The notes: generated by a model not told the origin, from the letters alone. DNA of 64,000 bases from Eupeodes corollae (GCF_945859685.1 NC_079148.1:21525946-21589945); one strand, 5' to 3'; positions 12,358-21,287 are shown, counted from the stretch's first letter. Made by a program: numbers and translations.

Positions 12358-15300
12358 CTACCCAATATCAAGTGCCGATTGAAGCCACCAAAACTGGTTC
12401 TCCTGCTTCACCCTATCCGTTCGGTCCCGTTCGGACACAGCCCTACTGAACCGAAGGAGCTCTGCTCCGCCTTGTGCCATGACGTCCCGATTGTACAGGA
12501 GTCGCCTATCCACGGTTCTTCGTCTGACGTGGTAGATTAACGGAACTGCCAATCTATCCTGTATCAGACCGCATCTATCTAAAAAGAGGAATGCCTCTGG
12601 GGGAATGAAGCCGCTCAAGCGTGCACTCTCAAAATACTCGTCGTTCGGATAGAACGCCCCGAAAATTAAATTGTTGGTCGAAGACATAGCTCTTGCAATG
12701 TGACCTCGAACGAGTTTTATCACGAAATTGTCAATTCTGTTGATTCGAGCCCCGTTGTACAGGACCTCGTTGGAATAATAATGCACATAAGAAGATTCGG
12801 CTGTTCGATATAAGCCGGTACAGCGTCGTAAACACTGCCGCTCGAACACCCGAAACTTCTCCATCTGAGAAGGGGCAACGTTGAACCACACAGGACAACC
12901 ATAAACGATCATTGGCCGTATGAGGGCCATGTAGCAAATTACCTTCACTCTGGGGTCAAGCCGACTGCTAAAAAACAGCCGTTTCGTCAGAGCGAAGGCT
13001 CCTCTGGCCCTGGTCAGAGCAGCATTTATATGTCTGTCGAAATATAAATACTGATCTAACCAGATACCGAGGTACTTCACTACACTTTTGCTCGCCAATG
13101 GCTGCCCGTGAAGATCAACGATAACCATCTTGCGCCAATTCTTACACGTATCCCTCGTGGCCCTAGCCAACGGAGTCCGGAACAGAATTGTCTCTGACTT
13201 CTGGACATTTATTTTCAGTTTCCAGTCGTCGCAATATCGCTGAATCTTGTCGAAATCACGCTGCAAGAGAATTCTAATAACCTCAACCTTTCGGGCCGTT
13301 CTGTACGCAATTAGATCGTCGGCGTACGCAATTGCCTTTGTAAGACTACCTATCAGATCGCTGGTGTAAATGTTGAAGAGAATCGGCGAATTCACCGCTC
13401 CCTGTTGAAGACCATTTTTAATTGAGAACGTTGTGGTAGAAGTTACATTGCCACTTTTGACAACAAACTTTCTACCGTTAAGCATATCATAAAGTATATA
13501 CAACAATGGCTTGCTAATGCCAAACCTGCTCAATTTTAGGTAAAGACCCTCTAACCATACGGTGTCAAAGGCCTTTTCCAAATCAACCAGGACAGCACCT
13601 GTGCATTGTTGTTTTGATTTATTCCATTGGATATCAGAAACGAGTTTAGACGCAGCATGAATTGTGTCATGACCCGCCTTGAACCCGAACTGTTTATCCG
13701 GAATTATTTTGTTGTCCGCAGCCCACTTAGTCAGAGCCCTATTAATGATCTTTTCGAAAACTTTGCTGATGCTCGGAAGAAGACTTATCGACCGAAGATT
13801 TGACGGGTTGGAGTTGTCCTTTCCCTTTTTCGGGAGAGGATGAACCACAGCGGTCTTCCAATGCACTGGATAATATGCATTATTCAGTGCATTGTTGAAG
13901 AGTGTGGTGTAAATGTCAATTGCTTCTGTCGGTAAATGTCTTAGTACAACGTTGGATATACCATCGACACCTGCTGACTTTTTATTTTTTATTGAGTTGA
14001 AGATGAGCTGAAGCTCAACCTTCGTCACTAACAAGGGACTTGGTCCCATTTGGTCGGCGATTATGGCATTTGCCAAGGAATCGTCATTGAACCGCATGAA
14101 ACCGCGGTTCTCAGATCGCCAATGTGTGATATCATTACGGAGGTAAAAGTGATTAAGTAGGGCTCTGTTTTCCAGGTCGTGGTTGGGGCGAATGCTAACA
14201 TTCACCTTGTACACTTGCTGAAAAGCAGCTCCCACCGCCTCCACTTTTTCCTTCGGATCTTCAATTATATAAAAGTCATCGTCAAGGATGGCTTCCTCTG
14301 GATCTATTTGCGCTGTCATGAGTACGTCTCTGTTTTCTTCGGTTCTTTGGAGTTTCAGACTCGGAAGGTCATTGTCGTTCTTTTTTCTGAATATCTTGTT
14401 GATTTTAGGGAACATACTAGGGTCGCTCGAATTAACTGCCCGGATCTTGCAGTCCCAGTACTTGTTAATTGATAGCCTGTAGTTCTCCTTAATCAACAGA
14501 TTGACATTTTCTATTGACGACTTCAGTGTCCTAACCTCCAAGTCGTGTGGGTCTGTAAGTCGTCTGTACAAGTTTTTGAGTCTTGTCAGTAAGCCACTCT
14601 TGTGCCTACGTAGTGCGTCAATTGTCGCGTTTCTGTAAGCGTCCATTTGGTCCCGTTCTTTGTACTTTGGGATTGTCCGTTCCATCGTTCGTTTTATTGT
14701 TTCGTCCATCTGTTGTAAGTGTTGGTCGATTTCTGTATTTGTCAGGTTTCTGTTGTTTGGTGGGGCTATGTCACTCGAACGAAGTTCTCTCGCTAGGGCA
14801 TTGGTGAAACGAGGCCACCGCATCTTACTGTAATTGTAAGAATGCGTTGGAACGTATTCCTCCAACTCCACGCGTTCGTTCGGAATCTGCATTACAGCAG
14901 CCAGTCCGCAGTGATCACTGTCGTACTCGACTGTCTGTAAGCAGTTTCGCGGGTGATTACCCACTTTGTCTGTAACTGTCAGTCTGGTGTCGTACAGCAA
15001 AAGGTCCAGAAAGGAGCCGCTTCTTGGATACGATGGCCTTTCAGTAGCCAGCAGGTCGACGCCATATTCAACGCTGTAAAGATTCATCAAATTAAAAAGA
15101 TGATTACCTCTGGGATTACTATGTTGATTTCCCCAATCTTCATGTTTTGCGTTCAAATCACCGGCCAAGATAAAATAGTTTTCTTCCAAGCTCAGTTTAA
15201 GTTCCCTAAAAAGAATCTCGAGTTCTGAAGCAAAGTAAGTAACCTGCGGAGCTCCAGCCGCATAAGCCGCAATCATATACATCCGCTTCCCTTGAGAGAG

Positions 15301-15618
15301 AGAGATGCATACGACGCAAACTTCTAGCGTCTTGAGCTTTCGCAATTCATTGTTGTATATGACTTTATAATTAATGCCTTTTCGTATAAAGAGAGCGACA
15401 CCGCCCCCTTGAGTGGAGTCGGGCCGGTCTCTTCTTACGATATTGTAATTTTTATGAGTCAATTTGTGGTTGTGGTTTAGCTTAGTTTCGCTAGCCATAA
15501 ACACATCGGGACTGTAGTCTTTCAACAATTGGAACATATTGGCTCTTCGTTCAATCCTAATCAGTGAATTTACATTCACAGCTAGGACTTTTAGGCGCGT
15601 CTCCGGCAGCGCGCCCAT
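12358..15618 (-). CDS. LINE ORF2: endonuclease and reverse transcriptase, 1086 aa
   Basis: This protein nicks target DNA and copies the element RNA at the nick. Residues about 8-240 are an apurinic/apyrimidinic-type endonuclease, with ASETKL (metal-binding Glu about 44), GGGVALFIRKG, GDLNAKHEDWG (about 153-163) and YDSDHCG (about 232-238). A linker with basic helices follows (about 265-420). The reverse transcriptase spans about 535-830: KSAGVDGISN, RSISLLPSISKVFEKI, QFGFKAGHDT, the catalytic DLEKAFDTVW (about 679-688), NGLQQGAVNSPILF (about 735-748) and AYADDLI (DD at 767-768). A C-terminal region includes YLGIWLD, a GCPVWFNVAP-type block and RVFERQCLRRCTGLYR. No RNase H domain and no C-terminal CCHC finger are visible. 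The start ATG is fixed by its one-base overlap with the ORF1 stop. Confidence 0.95.
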   Translation of the reverse strand: MGALPETRLKVLAVNVNSLIRIERRANMFQLLKDYSPDVFMASETKLNHNHKLTHKNYNIVRRDRPDSTQGGGVALFIRKGINYKVIYNNELRKLKTLEVCVVCISLSQGKRMYMIAAYAAGAPQVTYFASELEILFRELKLSLEENYFILAGDLNAKHEDWGNQHSNPRGNHLFNLMNLYSVEYGVDLLATERPSYPRSGSFLDLLLYDTRLTVTDKVGNHPRNCLQTVEYDSDHCGLAAVMQIPNERVELEEYVPTHSYNYSKMRWPRFTNALARELRSSDIAPPNNRNLTNTEIDQHLQQMDETIKRTMERTIPKYKERDQMDAYRNATIDALRRHKSGLLTRLKNLYRRLTDPHDLEVRTLKSSIENVNLLIKENYRLSINKYWDCKIRAVNSSDPSMFPKINKIFRKKNDNDLPSLKLQRTEENRDVLMTAQIDPEEAILDDDFYIIEDPKEKVEAVGAAFQQVYKVNVSIRPNHDLENRALLNHFYLRNDITHWRSENRGFMRFNDDSLANAIIADQMGPSPLLVTKVELQLIFNSIKNKKSAGVDGISNVVLRHLPTEAIDIYTTLFNNALNNAYYPVHWKTAVVHPLPKKGKDNSNPSNLRSISLLPSISKVFEKIINRALTKWAADNKIIPDKQFGFKAGHDTIHAASKLVSDIQWNKSKQQCTGAVLVDLEKAFDTVWLEGLYLKLSRFGISKPLLYILYDMLNGRKFVVKSGNVTSTTTFSIKNGLQQGAVNSPILFNIYTSDLIGSLTKAIAYADDLIAYRTARKVEVIRILLQRDFDKIQRYCDDWKLKINVQKSETILFRTPLARATRDTCKNWRKMVIVDLHGQPLASKSVVKYLGIWLDQYLYFDRHINAALTRARGAFALTKRLFFSSRLDPRVKVICYMALIRPMIVYGCPVWFNVAPSQMEKFRVFERQCLRRCTGLYRTAESSYVHYYSNEVLYNGARINRIDNFVIKLVRGHIARAMSSTNNLIFGAFYPNDEYFESARLSGFIPPEAFLFLDRCGLIQDRLAVPLIYHVRRRTVDRRLLYNRDVMAQGGAELLRFSRAVSERDRTDRVKQENQFWWLQSALDIG

Positions 15619-15620
15619 TA
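15616..15620 (-). promoter_or_regulatory. UAAUG stop/start overlap between ORF1 and ORF2
   Basis: On the sense strand the bases read TAATG: the ORF1 stop TAA shares its last A with the ORF2 ATG. The same arrangement drives ORF2 translation by termination-reinitiation in the silkworm SART1 LINE. The sequence is directly visible here; coupled translation is inferred by analogy. Confidence 0.85.
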
Positions 15621-17516
15621 TGGTCTTAGTTGCGCCAGGCCAGGCAACAAAGAGTAGAGATGATCTACCCTTTTGCCTTGCTCCTTTATCTGACTTTGCA
15701 GTCCTGTTAGTTGACCTTGAATGCTCAACAACAAGGCTACAATGTCAGGCTGCACCTCTGGTGCCTTAGGCACAGGGGCCTTTGGGGCAACCGTTGGTGG
15801 AGCCTGTCTCGTGTTTCCACTCCCTGACACCATTTGGGCGTAAGAGAATTTGGGATCCACGAATTTTTGTGTTGGAGCCTGTCGAACTGTTCGACTTATT
15901 TCGGCTTTTTGACTGGCCTGTTTCTGTTTCATTTCCTGGACCTTAGGGCAACCCCTATAGCTAGCCGGGTGCCCTTGGTTTCCACAAAGGACACACTTGA
16001 GCAGGGTCAAATCCTCAACCCGCTCATTCCCCAGCTTACATTCTCCTACTTTGTGGGTTTCTCCGCACCTGACACAACGCAACTGCATATTGCAGTTGGC
16101 ATTGGCATGGCCAAACCTCTGGCACTTCGTACATTGTAGAATGTCGTCGTGCCTTTTTAATGTCTCCCAGCGTACAGCTTGATTGTCGAGAGATACGATT
16201 CTCTCGACACTATTCAAACTGCTTTGGGGCGATAATGTTACGAGGAACATTGGCAGCCTATAACCCCCTCGTCTTGACTTCACCGTAGTGAAAGGCTTGA
16301 CCCCGATAAAATCGAGATCGTCACTGGCTTTTTGGCGGAGCTCTGCTAAGAGCTCCTCCGGTTCCGTGCAGGAACTTATGCCCTTCAGAAGGACCGTCTT
16401 GAATTTTTCGCTCTTAGGCGTATAGCTGAAGAACTCAGCTGTGGCCTCTATTAGTAACTCTTTCACTAGTTTGTATTCGGCCAGTGAGAAGCACTGGACC
16501 GAATATCTCTTTTCTTTTTCATTCAAAATTTTTATAAGGAATTTGCCCTTAGTGGCCGACTTACATACCTGTTTTATGTCCTGTAAGTCAACCCGGTAGG
16601 TCCTAATAGGTGGCACCTTCTCCTTCTTGGGCTGTGGTTGTTTCTGGTGTTGCTGCTGCTGCTGTTTCTGCTGCTGCTGTTTCTGCTGCTGTTGCTGTTG
16701 CTGCTGCTGCAGGATTGGTTGTTGCTGCGGCTGTTTTGGCTCTTCTTGAAGCCGTTGTTTGGCTTTTGTTGAGGTTGTTGGGCCCTCAACACTTGGGCCT
16801 GCTGTTGCTGGCGATGTCTTTTTAAACTGCTCCGCTCCTGAGATTTTGGAAGCGGGCTTGTTTTGTGGTTGTTGCTGCTGTGGTTGTTTCTGCTGTTGTT
16901 GTTGTTGCTTTTTTTTGTTTTCCTGTTGTTTTTGTTGCTGTTGCCTTTGAGCCGCCTCTTCTTGGCGGCGCGCCTCTTGCTTCAGCTTTAACTGTCTAAG
17001 GAGGGGCTCCATTTCCTCCTTAAGCTTTTTGAGGTTCTGCTCAAACTGGCTGATGGCGGCCTGTTTGGCTTGCAGGGCCTCCACCAGTTTTGTTTCTTCT
17101 TGGAGGTCTCCCTCTCCCTCCAGCACCTTCTTTGTTGACGGCACTGGCTCTGGCTCCGATAGGATTGCATACCTATTATTCGGAGACCTGTAGTGGCCCT
17201 CTCCACCTTCGGAAATGTATTCCGTTTTCTCAGACTCAGCATAGTCTGAGAAGTCACTTTCAGTGGTAAAGCCCCCTTTACCACTCCCTTCCATTTTTTT
17301 TTTATTGGCCTGCCGCTTAGCTGAATTCGTTCTTTTTACCTTGTTTGGGCTCTGTTTTTTTAATTTTCTTTTTTGAATTCTTGACGTTGACTGGTCAGAA
17401 GCCTGACCTGATGTTGTTGCGGTTGATTTTAGTACCGCTGCTGGCACCACCGCAACATCGCCTGATATGTTGGCAGAGGTATCTTTCGATACCCCTGCTC
17501 TTTTCTCCTTCTCCAT
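15618..17516 (-). CDS. LINE ORF1: gag-like nucleic-acid-binding protein, 632 aa
   Basis: The product packages element RNA into ribonucleoprotein. From the ATG at 17516 the order is: a basic Ser/Lys-rich N-terminus (about 30-80); an acidic patch; a predicted coiled coil (about 140-185, KLVEALQAKQAAISQFEQN and onward); two glutamine-rich tracts (about 190-220 and 260-295); a PRE_C2HC-like domain (about 304-457) as in Jockey ORF1; three zinc knuckles, CTKCQRFGHANANC (about 462-475), CVRCGETHKVGEC (481-493) and CVLCGNQGHPASYRGC (508-523); and a short C-terminal amphipathic helix (about 590-620). The frame is open upstream to a GTG at 17645, but no ATG is there and that extension would translate the tRNA-like sequence, so I take 17516 as the start. 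The stop overlaps the ORF2 start. Confidence 0.93.
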   Translation of the reverse strand: MEKEKRAGVSKDTSANISGDVAVVPAAVLKSTATTSGQASDQSTSRIQKRKLKKQSPNKVKRTNSAKRQANKKKMEGSGKGGFTTESDFSDYAESEKTEYISEGGEGHYRSPNNRYAILSEPEPVPSTKKVLEGEGDLQEETKLVEALQAKQAAISQFEQNLKKLKEEMEPLLRQLKLKQEARRQEEAAQRQQQQKQQENKKKQQQQQQKQPQQQQPQNKPASKISGAEQFKKTSPATAGPSVEGPTTSTKAKQRLQEEPKQPQQQPILQQQQQQQQQKQQQQKQQQQQHQKQPQPKKEKVPPIRTYRVDLQDIKQVCKSATKGKFLIKILNEKEKRYSVQCFSLAEYKLVKELLIEATAEFFSYTPKSEKFKTVLLKGISSCTEPEELLAELRQKASDDLDFIGVKPFTTVKSRRGGYRLPMFLVTLSPQSSLNSVERIVSLDNQAVRWETLKRHDDILQCTKCQRFGHANANCNMQLRCVRCGETHKVGECKLGNERVEDLTLLKCVLCGNQGHPASYRGCPKVQEMKQKQASQKAEISRTVRQAPTQKFVDPKFSYAQMVSGSGNTRQAPPTVAPKAPVPKAPEVQPDIVALLLSIQGQLTGLQSQIKEQGKRVDHLYSLLPGLAQLRP

Positions 17517-17561
17517 CTGCTTTTCTTCCCAACAGATAAAATCAACAATTTCTCTGTTGTG

Positions 17562-17568
17562 AAAAAAA
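17562..17568 (-). terminator. Possible Pol III terminator (T7 on sense strand)
   Basis: Seven A residues on the plus strand make a run of seven T on the LINE sense strand, about 30 nt downstream of the tRNA-like B box. A Pol III transcript starting at the tRNA-like region would be expected to stop here, giving a short RNA of roughly 90-110 nt. Confidence 0.35.
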
Positions 17569-17594
17569 GCAATTAAATTTTTCGTTGACTCCGG

Positions 17595-17655
17595 CTGGGA
17601 ATCGAACCCACGACCCTTGGATCTGCTTCCGGACGCCACTTCCACTGGGCTATCA
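17595..17655 (-). promoter_or_regulatory. tRNA-like A box and B box in LINE 5' UTR
   Basis: On the LINE sense strand, TAGCCCAGTGG (17652-17642) matches the Pol III A-box consensus TRGYNNANNGG, and GGTTCGATTCC (17608-17598) matches the B box GGTTCGANNCC. They are 33 nt apart, as in a tRNA. A D-stem-like GCC/GGC pair and a T-stem-like TGGG/CCCA pair flanking TTCGATT are present, but the acceptor ends do not pair, so this is tRNA-derived rather than a functional tRNA gene. It lies between the element 5' end and the ORF1 ATG. Confidence 0.75.
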
Positions 17656-17775
17656 AATTATTATTTTTGTTGGTGGCAAACTGCCAACTTTACTTAAAAC
17701 TTTACTTGCACTGTTTAACTTGGAAATAATTATAAATGAAAACACTTCTACACTCGTTGGAGGTCAAATAACGAC

Positions 17776-17790
17776 TGACAGTCCAACGCA
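17776..17790. repeat. Target-site duplication of LINE, right copy
   Basis: TGACAGTCCAACGCA, identical to 11712-11726, is followed immediately by the SINE 5' head. Confidence 0.95.
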
Positions 17791-17814
17791 TTAACCATCA
17801 TGCCACGGGTGCAA

Positions 17815-17831
17815 CTAATTCTTGACATAAA
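17815..17831. repeat. Target-site duplication of SINE, right copy
   Basis: CTAATTCTTGACATAAA, identical to 11440-11456, abuts the first base of the SINE head. Confidence 0.9.
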
Positions 17832-17939
17832 GAATTAAAAAGTAGAATGTATCGAGAAAATTATGTATAAAACACGCAAAGAAATAATGGAGATGGTTCA
17901 ACGTCACTAGTACTGTCAAAATCTTATATTCGTAATCCT

Positions 17940-20330
17940 TTGGTGGTTTTGAAGGTATCTGTTGAGTCATAGGCTGCTTTCAAATCGATGAAGAGTTTAT
18001 GTGTAATGTGTATAGATGATTCTTGGGTCTTCTCATCATCGCTGCTTTGTTCGACTTCAGCTTGCTGATGGCTATCTTGATATCATTTAAGCCAGATGGA
18101 TGGAACTCCTGATCATAAGCCAGATTTATTCGTGGATTCTGCTCGTTGGCGGGATCCTTGATTTCATGGTTGAAATAGTCCTTCCAGATTTTAAGAATTA
18201 ACTTCGTCTCCATTATGGTATTCATGTATTTGTAGGCTCCAGGGTGGCTATAGTGAATCCTGATGCTTTCTAACTAACTCCTTTGCAGAAGTTCCAAACC
18301 TGATTCCTTCAAAAAACCTCTATATCTACTCGACTTCACGCTGCACATGGTTTCTTTACTTTCTTCTGAGCAAGCGATTTTTTTCCCTTCCTTTGTCGAC
18401 GTAGAACTGACTAGAAGCCTTTATCTCCTTTTGCTGCTACAACCAGTGAGCCTCCGTTTTTGGTTTATTTCTTTGAGCATATTTGGAGTTAAACCAGGGA
18501 TTTCTCGGTATTGGCATTCAGCAGCAGCATTCCTGATGGGTTGTTGTCAAAGCTGCCAATGGACTTTTGGACACAACTCACTAGTGGTAGAGTTTTGCAA
18601 CAGCTCTTGGGATACTTGGTAGGGAAAGGTTCTGTGCGTTTTTTCCTGCTGCTGTCTTCCAAAATGTCATGCTTATATGAAGATTCTAGATTCTACACGC
18701 TCATTTTAGCACCAACCAGAAAGTGATCTAAGATGCTTCTGGCTGATCAGCATAAATACGAATTTCAAGTATGTTAAAGGAGTTCCGTCAGTCGTTAGCA
18801 TCATGATCGATTCGGTTGCAAGTTTTTCTCTACTACGAAGTTGATAAACCGGAGTCCGTTTTCAGACTTAATGCCATGGGAGTCGACTGTTTTGGGCCGA
18901 TTTATGTCAAGCATATAAGAGGCACTTTCAAGCGATATGGCTTGATATTAACGTGCTTGAGTTCAGAGCAGTACAAATGTCGAAGTTCTTAAACACGTAA
19001 GTTTGAATTAGTGTATTATGGGCCTGTGTCGCTGTCTTCGAGTTGTCAAGAATTTTATTTATGGTGATAACGGGCTCTTCGTTAAAACACGAAACTGCCT
19101 CAAAAAGGACTGCAAGGAAATGGAGAAAGGACTCGGTGAGTACTGTGCAAATTACGAGGGTATAGTTTGGCAGTTTATCCCAGCATATTCTCCCTAGATG
19201 GGTGGAACTTGGGAGTGACCTATAAAATCAATAAAATCCAGTACTGAATTTATATTGAGAGGAGTGACACCTCGAGAAGACGTACTTGTAAATAGTCTGT
19301 TGGACGCACTGGGCCAGATCAATAGACTACCATCCATCCACTTACCCGTTGATCTAGAAGATTCTAAGCCATTCACCCCTAACTTAATTCTTTTCGGCGA
19401 CAGTAACAAAGACGTCACCGCATCAGGAGTTTTTTCTGATAATCATAAATGGAGCAGAAAAGCACAAAATCTTTTGAAAAAATTTACGAGGCGATGGTAC
19501 TCCGAATACCTGTCAGAAATAACGAAGCATTCAAAGTGTCATAAGGTTACAAAGCCGACAGCATTGTTTTGGTAATCAATCCGCGAGAGGTAAGAGCGGC
19601 TCAGAGAATGGGTAGAGTAACGAACGTTTATCCTGGACTTGACGGAGTTGTTAGATTAGCTGACGCGCGTGTTGGAAATGGAACTGTATTGCTGAAGAGA
19701 TTAATAGTAAATAAAATCATATCGTTTTGCAATTTATTTGGGAATTTAATCTGAGTCGTCGAATGTCAAAATGGGCTGTGGCTTTTTATAGACCTACCAG
19801 AGATTACTTCCTTAACAATTTTAGCATTTAAATCTACCAGCAGAATCCTTACATCATTTTTGAGACATTACTTATAGCTCATAAGTTTTTACAAGGAGCT
19901 CGTAAAATTCTTCCTTGGTGAAGTGGCGCGTTTTATGCGTATTGTAGACACTCTTTTCCTGACATTCCGAAAGCTTAAAGTTCTAGTTTTTTCTTCGAGC
20001 GCAAATCCACACCCGAACGAAAGCTTCTTCCCATCAGTAAACACTTCCCATGGTAAAAGTCACATCCTACTGTCATTCTGTTGCCTTGTCCATTCCATCG
20101 CATTATCCTGGATGGCTGTCACATCAGCTTTGTTTTCGGAGTGTACTTACATTCCGTACTTACATTATCAGTCCGTTTCTCCGTCACTATAGCTTTTGTA
20201 TTTTTACTACAATTGTGTTTTTCCTCCATGACCGACTTGTTCGACTTGAGCATGTATGAGATCTTTGATCTGATTCGTCAGAAGTACATCTTTACTTTTG
20301 CTCCTACTTCCTAAGAAGGTAGCCCGGGTG
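17940..20330 (-). mobile_element. Decayed RTE-like LINE, endonuclease and part of RT, split by BEL/Pao sequence
   Basis: Read on the minus strand from 20330 downward, the endonuclease N-terminus shows KADVTAIQD (about 20110), FTKEEFYELL (about 19905) and NDVRILLVDLNAKI (about 19830). A BEL/Pao fragment on the opposite strand intervenes (18869-19745). The LINE then resumes with SHGIKSENGLRFINFV (about 18875-18830), DHFLVGAKM (about 18730) and, in the RT, ILKIWKDYFN (about 18190), IAISKLKSNKAA (about 18080) and HKLFIDLKAAYDST (about 18010-17970). Many stops, frameshifts and internal deletions make it inert. The LFIDxKAAYDS motif shows it belongs to the same family as 975-2205. Confidence 0.75.
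18869..19745 (+). mobile_element. BEL/Pao LTR-retrotransposon integrase fragment
   Basis: Plus-strand reading across frameshifts gives MGVDCFGPIYVK (from about 18875), the start of a BEL/Pao integrase core, then YGDNGLFVK (about 19060; normally YSDNGTNFVG), a MGGTWE block (about 19200), REDVLVNSLLDALGQINRLP (about 19274), PFTPNLILFGDS (about 19375), and the C-terminal DUF5641-like region DSIVLVINPREVRAAQ followed by NVYPGLDGVVRLADARVGNG (about 19555-19690). In the family this enzyme inserts the cDNA into the host genome. Here protease, RT and LTRs are missing and stops interrupt the frame. The longest clean part is 19255-19575. It sits within the RTE-like LINE relic. Confidence 0.85.
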
Positions 20331-21287
20331 TCGTAGACCTGGATCTGAATAATCCAATGTTCGTATTTAGTTCGTATTTAGTACAGTTGTACATGTTAAA
20401 GAAGATATCAGCGATATCATATAATAAATCACTTTTATAAAATTTACAACTAAATACCTACCTATATAAAGTTTGTTTCAAAAACATTCTTCAAATACAC
20501 TAAATTATTTAAAATAAAAGGCCCATTTTCATCGCCCATATGTACATAGGTTATCAATTTATATGCACTTAATTCACCTTTTCAATTATCAAAAGTTAAT
20601 TTCCTTAAATATTTCTTTCATCTAAATTTAGACAGAAACCAATTAATAAAACATATTTTTATGCACCAGCAAAAAAGAAATAATAATAAAAACAATAATT
20701 TCGCATCCCACAAAAATATCATTTCATTTCTACACAATTCTAAAAATATCTAACCTAGAACCCTAAAGAGAAATATATCTCAATAGAAACAACAAAAAAA
20801 AAGTAATGTTTTAAAAATAAATTAGAAACGCACGCGTACTAACACACCCACATTATTCGCAAGACGGTAGCGACGACGACGAGCGACGCCGAGCGACGAA
20901 CACGTTGGATACCCATAGGAATATAGAAGCGGAATGCGTTGCCTACTTCCCGCTCAGAGCAGACCCTGCATCTTGACTTCGCCTTCGTATGCAGTATACC
21001 AAACCTACTATCCGTTCCGTCCGTAAGTCCCATATTCTAACGAACCGATAGCCCGCATCGTTACGTTACACAACATTCTACCCTCTCTTGCTGCTCTCGT
21101 TGGGGCAGCTCTTATCACTCGCTGACGGGGTACAAACGAAAACAGACGGTTAATAAGTAGCGCTATAGGTTTAGTGAGCGGCGGCGCTGAAGACGGAAAA
21201 TATACATCAGCAAAGCCCCAATGCATTTGCGTCCATCGCCAGTTCTCTAACCGCCCGTCCGTCCGTCCGTTCAAGTGCAATAAATTT
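20331..21287. other. AT-rich stretch, then CG-richer promoter flank
   Basis: No coding sequence is supported. 20340-20830 is plain AT-rich DNA. From about 20830 to 21287 the sequence becomes richer in CG dinucleotides (CGACGACGAGCG-type runs, a (CCGT)4 repeat at 21255-21270), as expected upstream of a promoter. Confidence 0.4.
21255..21270. repeat. (CCGT)4 microsatellite
   Basis: Four perfect CCGT units, 18 bp upstream of the TATA box of the candidate promoter at 21288. Confidence 0.85.

Larger units (their letters stand above)
11727..17775 (-). mobile_element. Full-length, intact two-ORF non-LTR retrotransposon (Jockey/I superfamily)
   Basis: This 6.05-kb element has every hallmark of a recent LINE insertion by target-primed reverse transcription. 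It has an uninterrupted ORF1 and ORF2, a 3' UTR (11754-12357), a terminal run of 27 adenines on its sense strand (T residues at 11727-11753), a 5' UTR of about 260 nt (17517-17775), and a perfect 15-bp duplication. A gag-type ORF1 with zinc knuckles plus an ORF2 with apurinic-type endonuclease and RT, but no visible RNase H domain, puts it in the broad Jockey/I/LOA/R1 assemblage. I cannot fix the clade; a QQG-AVNSP-LF motif instead of PQGSVLGP argues against canonical Jockey and may point to LOA-like elements. With no stops or frameshifts seen, it may be transposition-competent. Confidence 0.95.
11457..17814 (-). mobile_element. tRNA-derived SINE, interrupted by a full-length LINE
   Basis: The SINE body consists of 11457-11726 and 17791-17814 and runs on the minus strand; removing the LINE and one duplication copy leaves about 294 bp. 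Its tRNA-like head, CCCGTGGCATGATGGTTAATGCG on that strand, starts at 17814. The B-box complement GGGATCGAACCC lies at 11688-11699. The 3' end includes a GGTGGTGCAACAGT-like block (reverse strand) at about 11471-11486 and an A/T-rich tail. It is flanked by a perfect 17-bp duplication. Other family members lie at 31674, 34262, 34834, 56012 and 59341. Confidence 0.9.

Noticed and set aside
16574..16950. Poly-Ala/Val, poly-Cys and Ser/Asn-rich ORFs at this position
   Set aside because: They are shadows of the CAG/CAA repeats of LINE ORF1 in other frames or on the other strand.
17517..17645. N-terminal extension of LINE ORF1 by 43 codons
   Set aside because: The frame begins with GTG, has no ATG, and runs through the tRNA-like A and B boxes; the ATG at 17516 is the credible start.
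17580..17660. Functional tRNA gene
   Set aside because: A and B boxes and part of the T arm are present, but the acceptor stem does not pair and the anticodon arm is poor.
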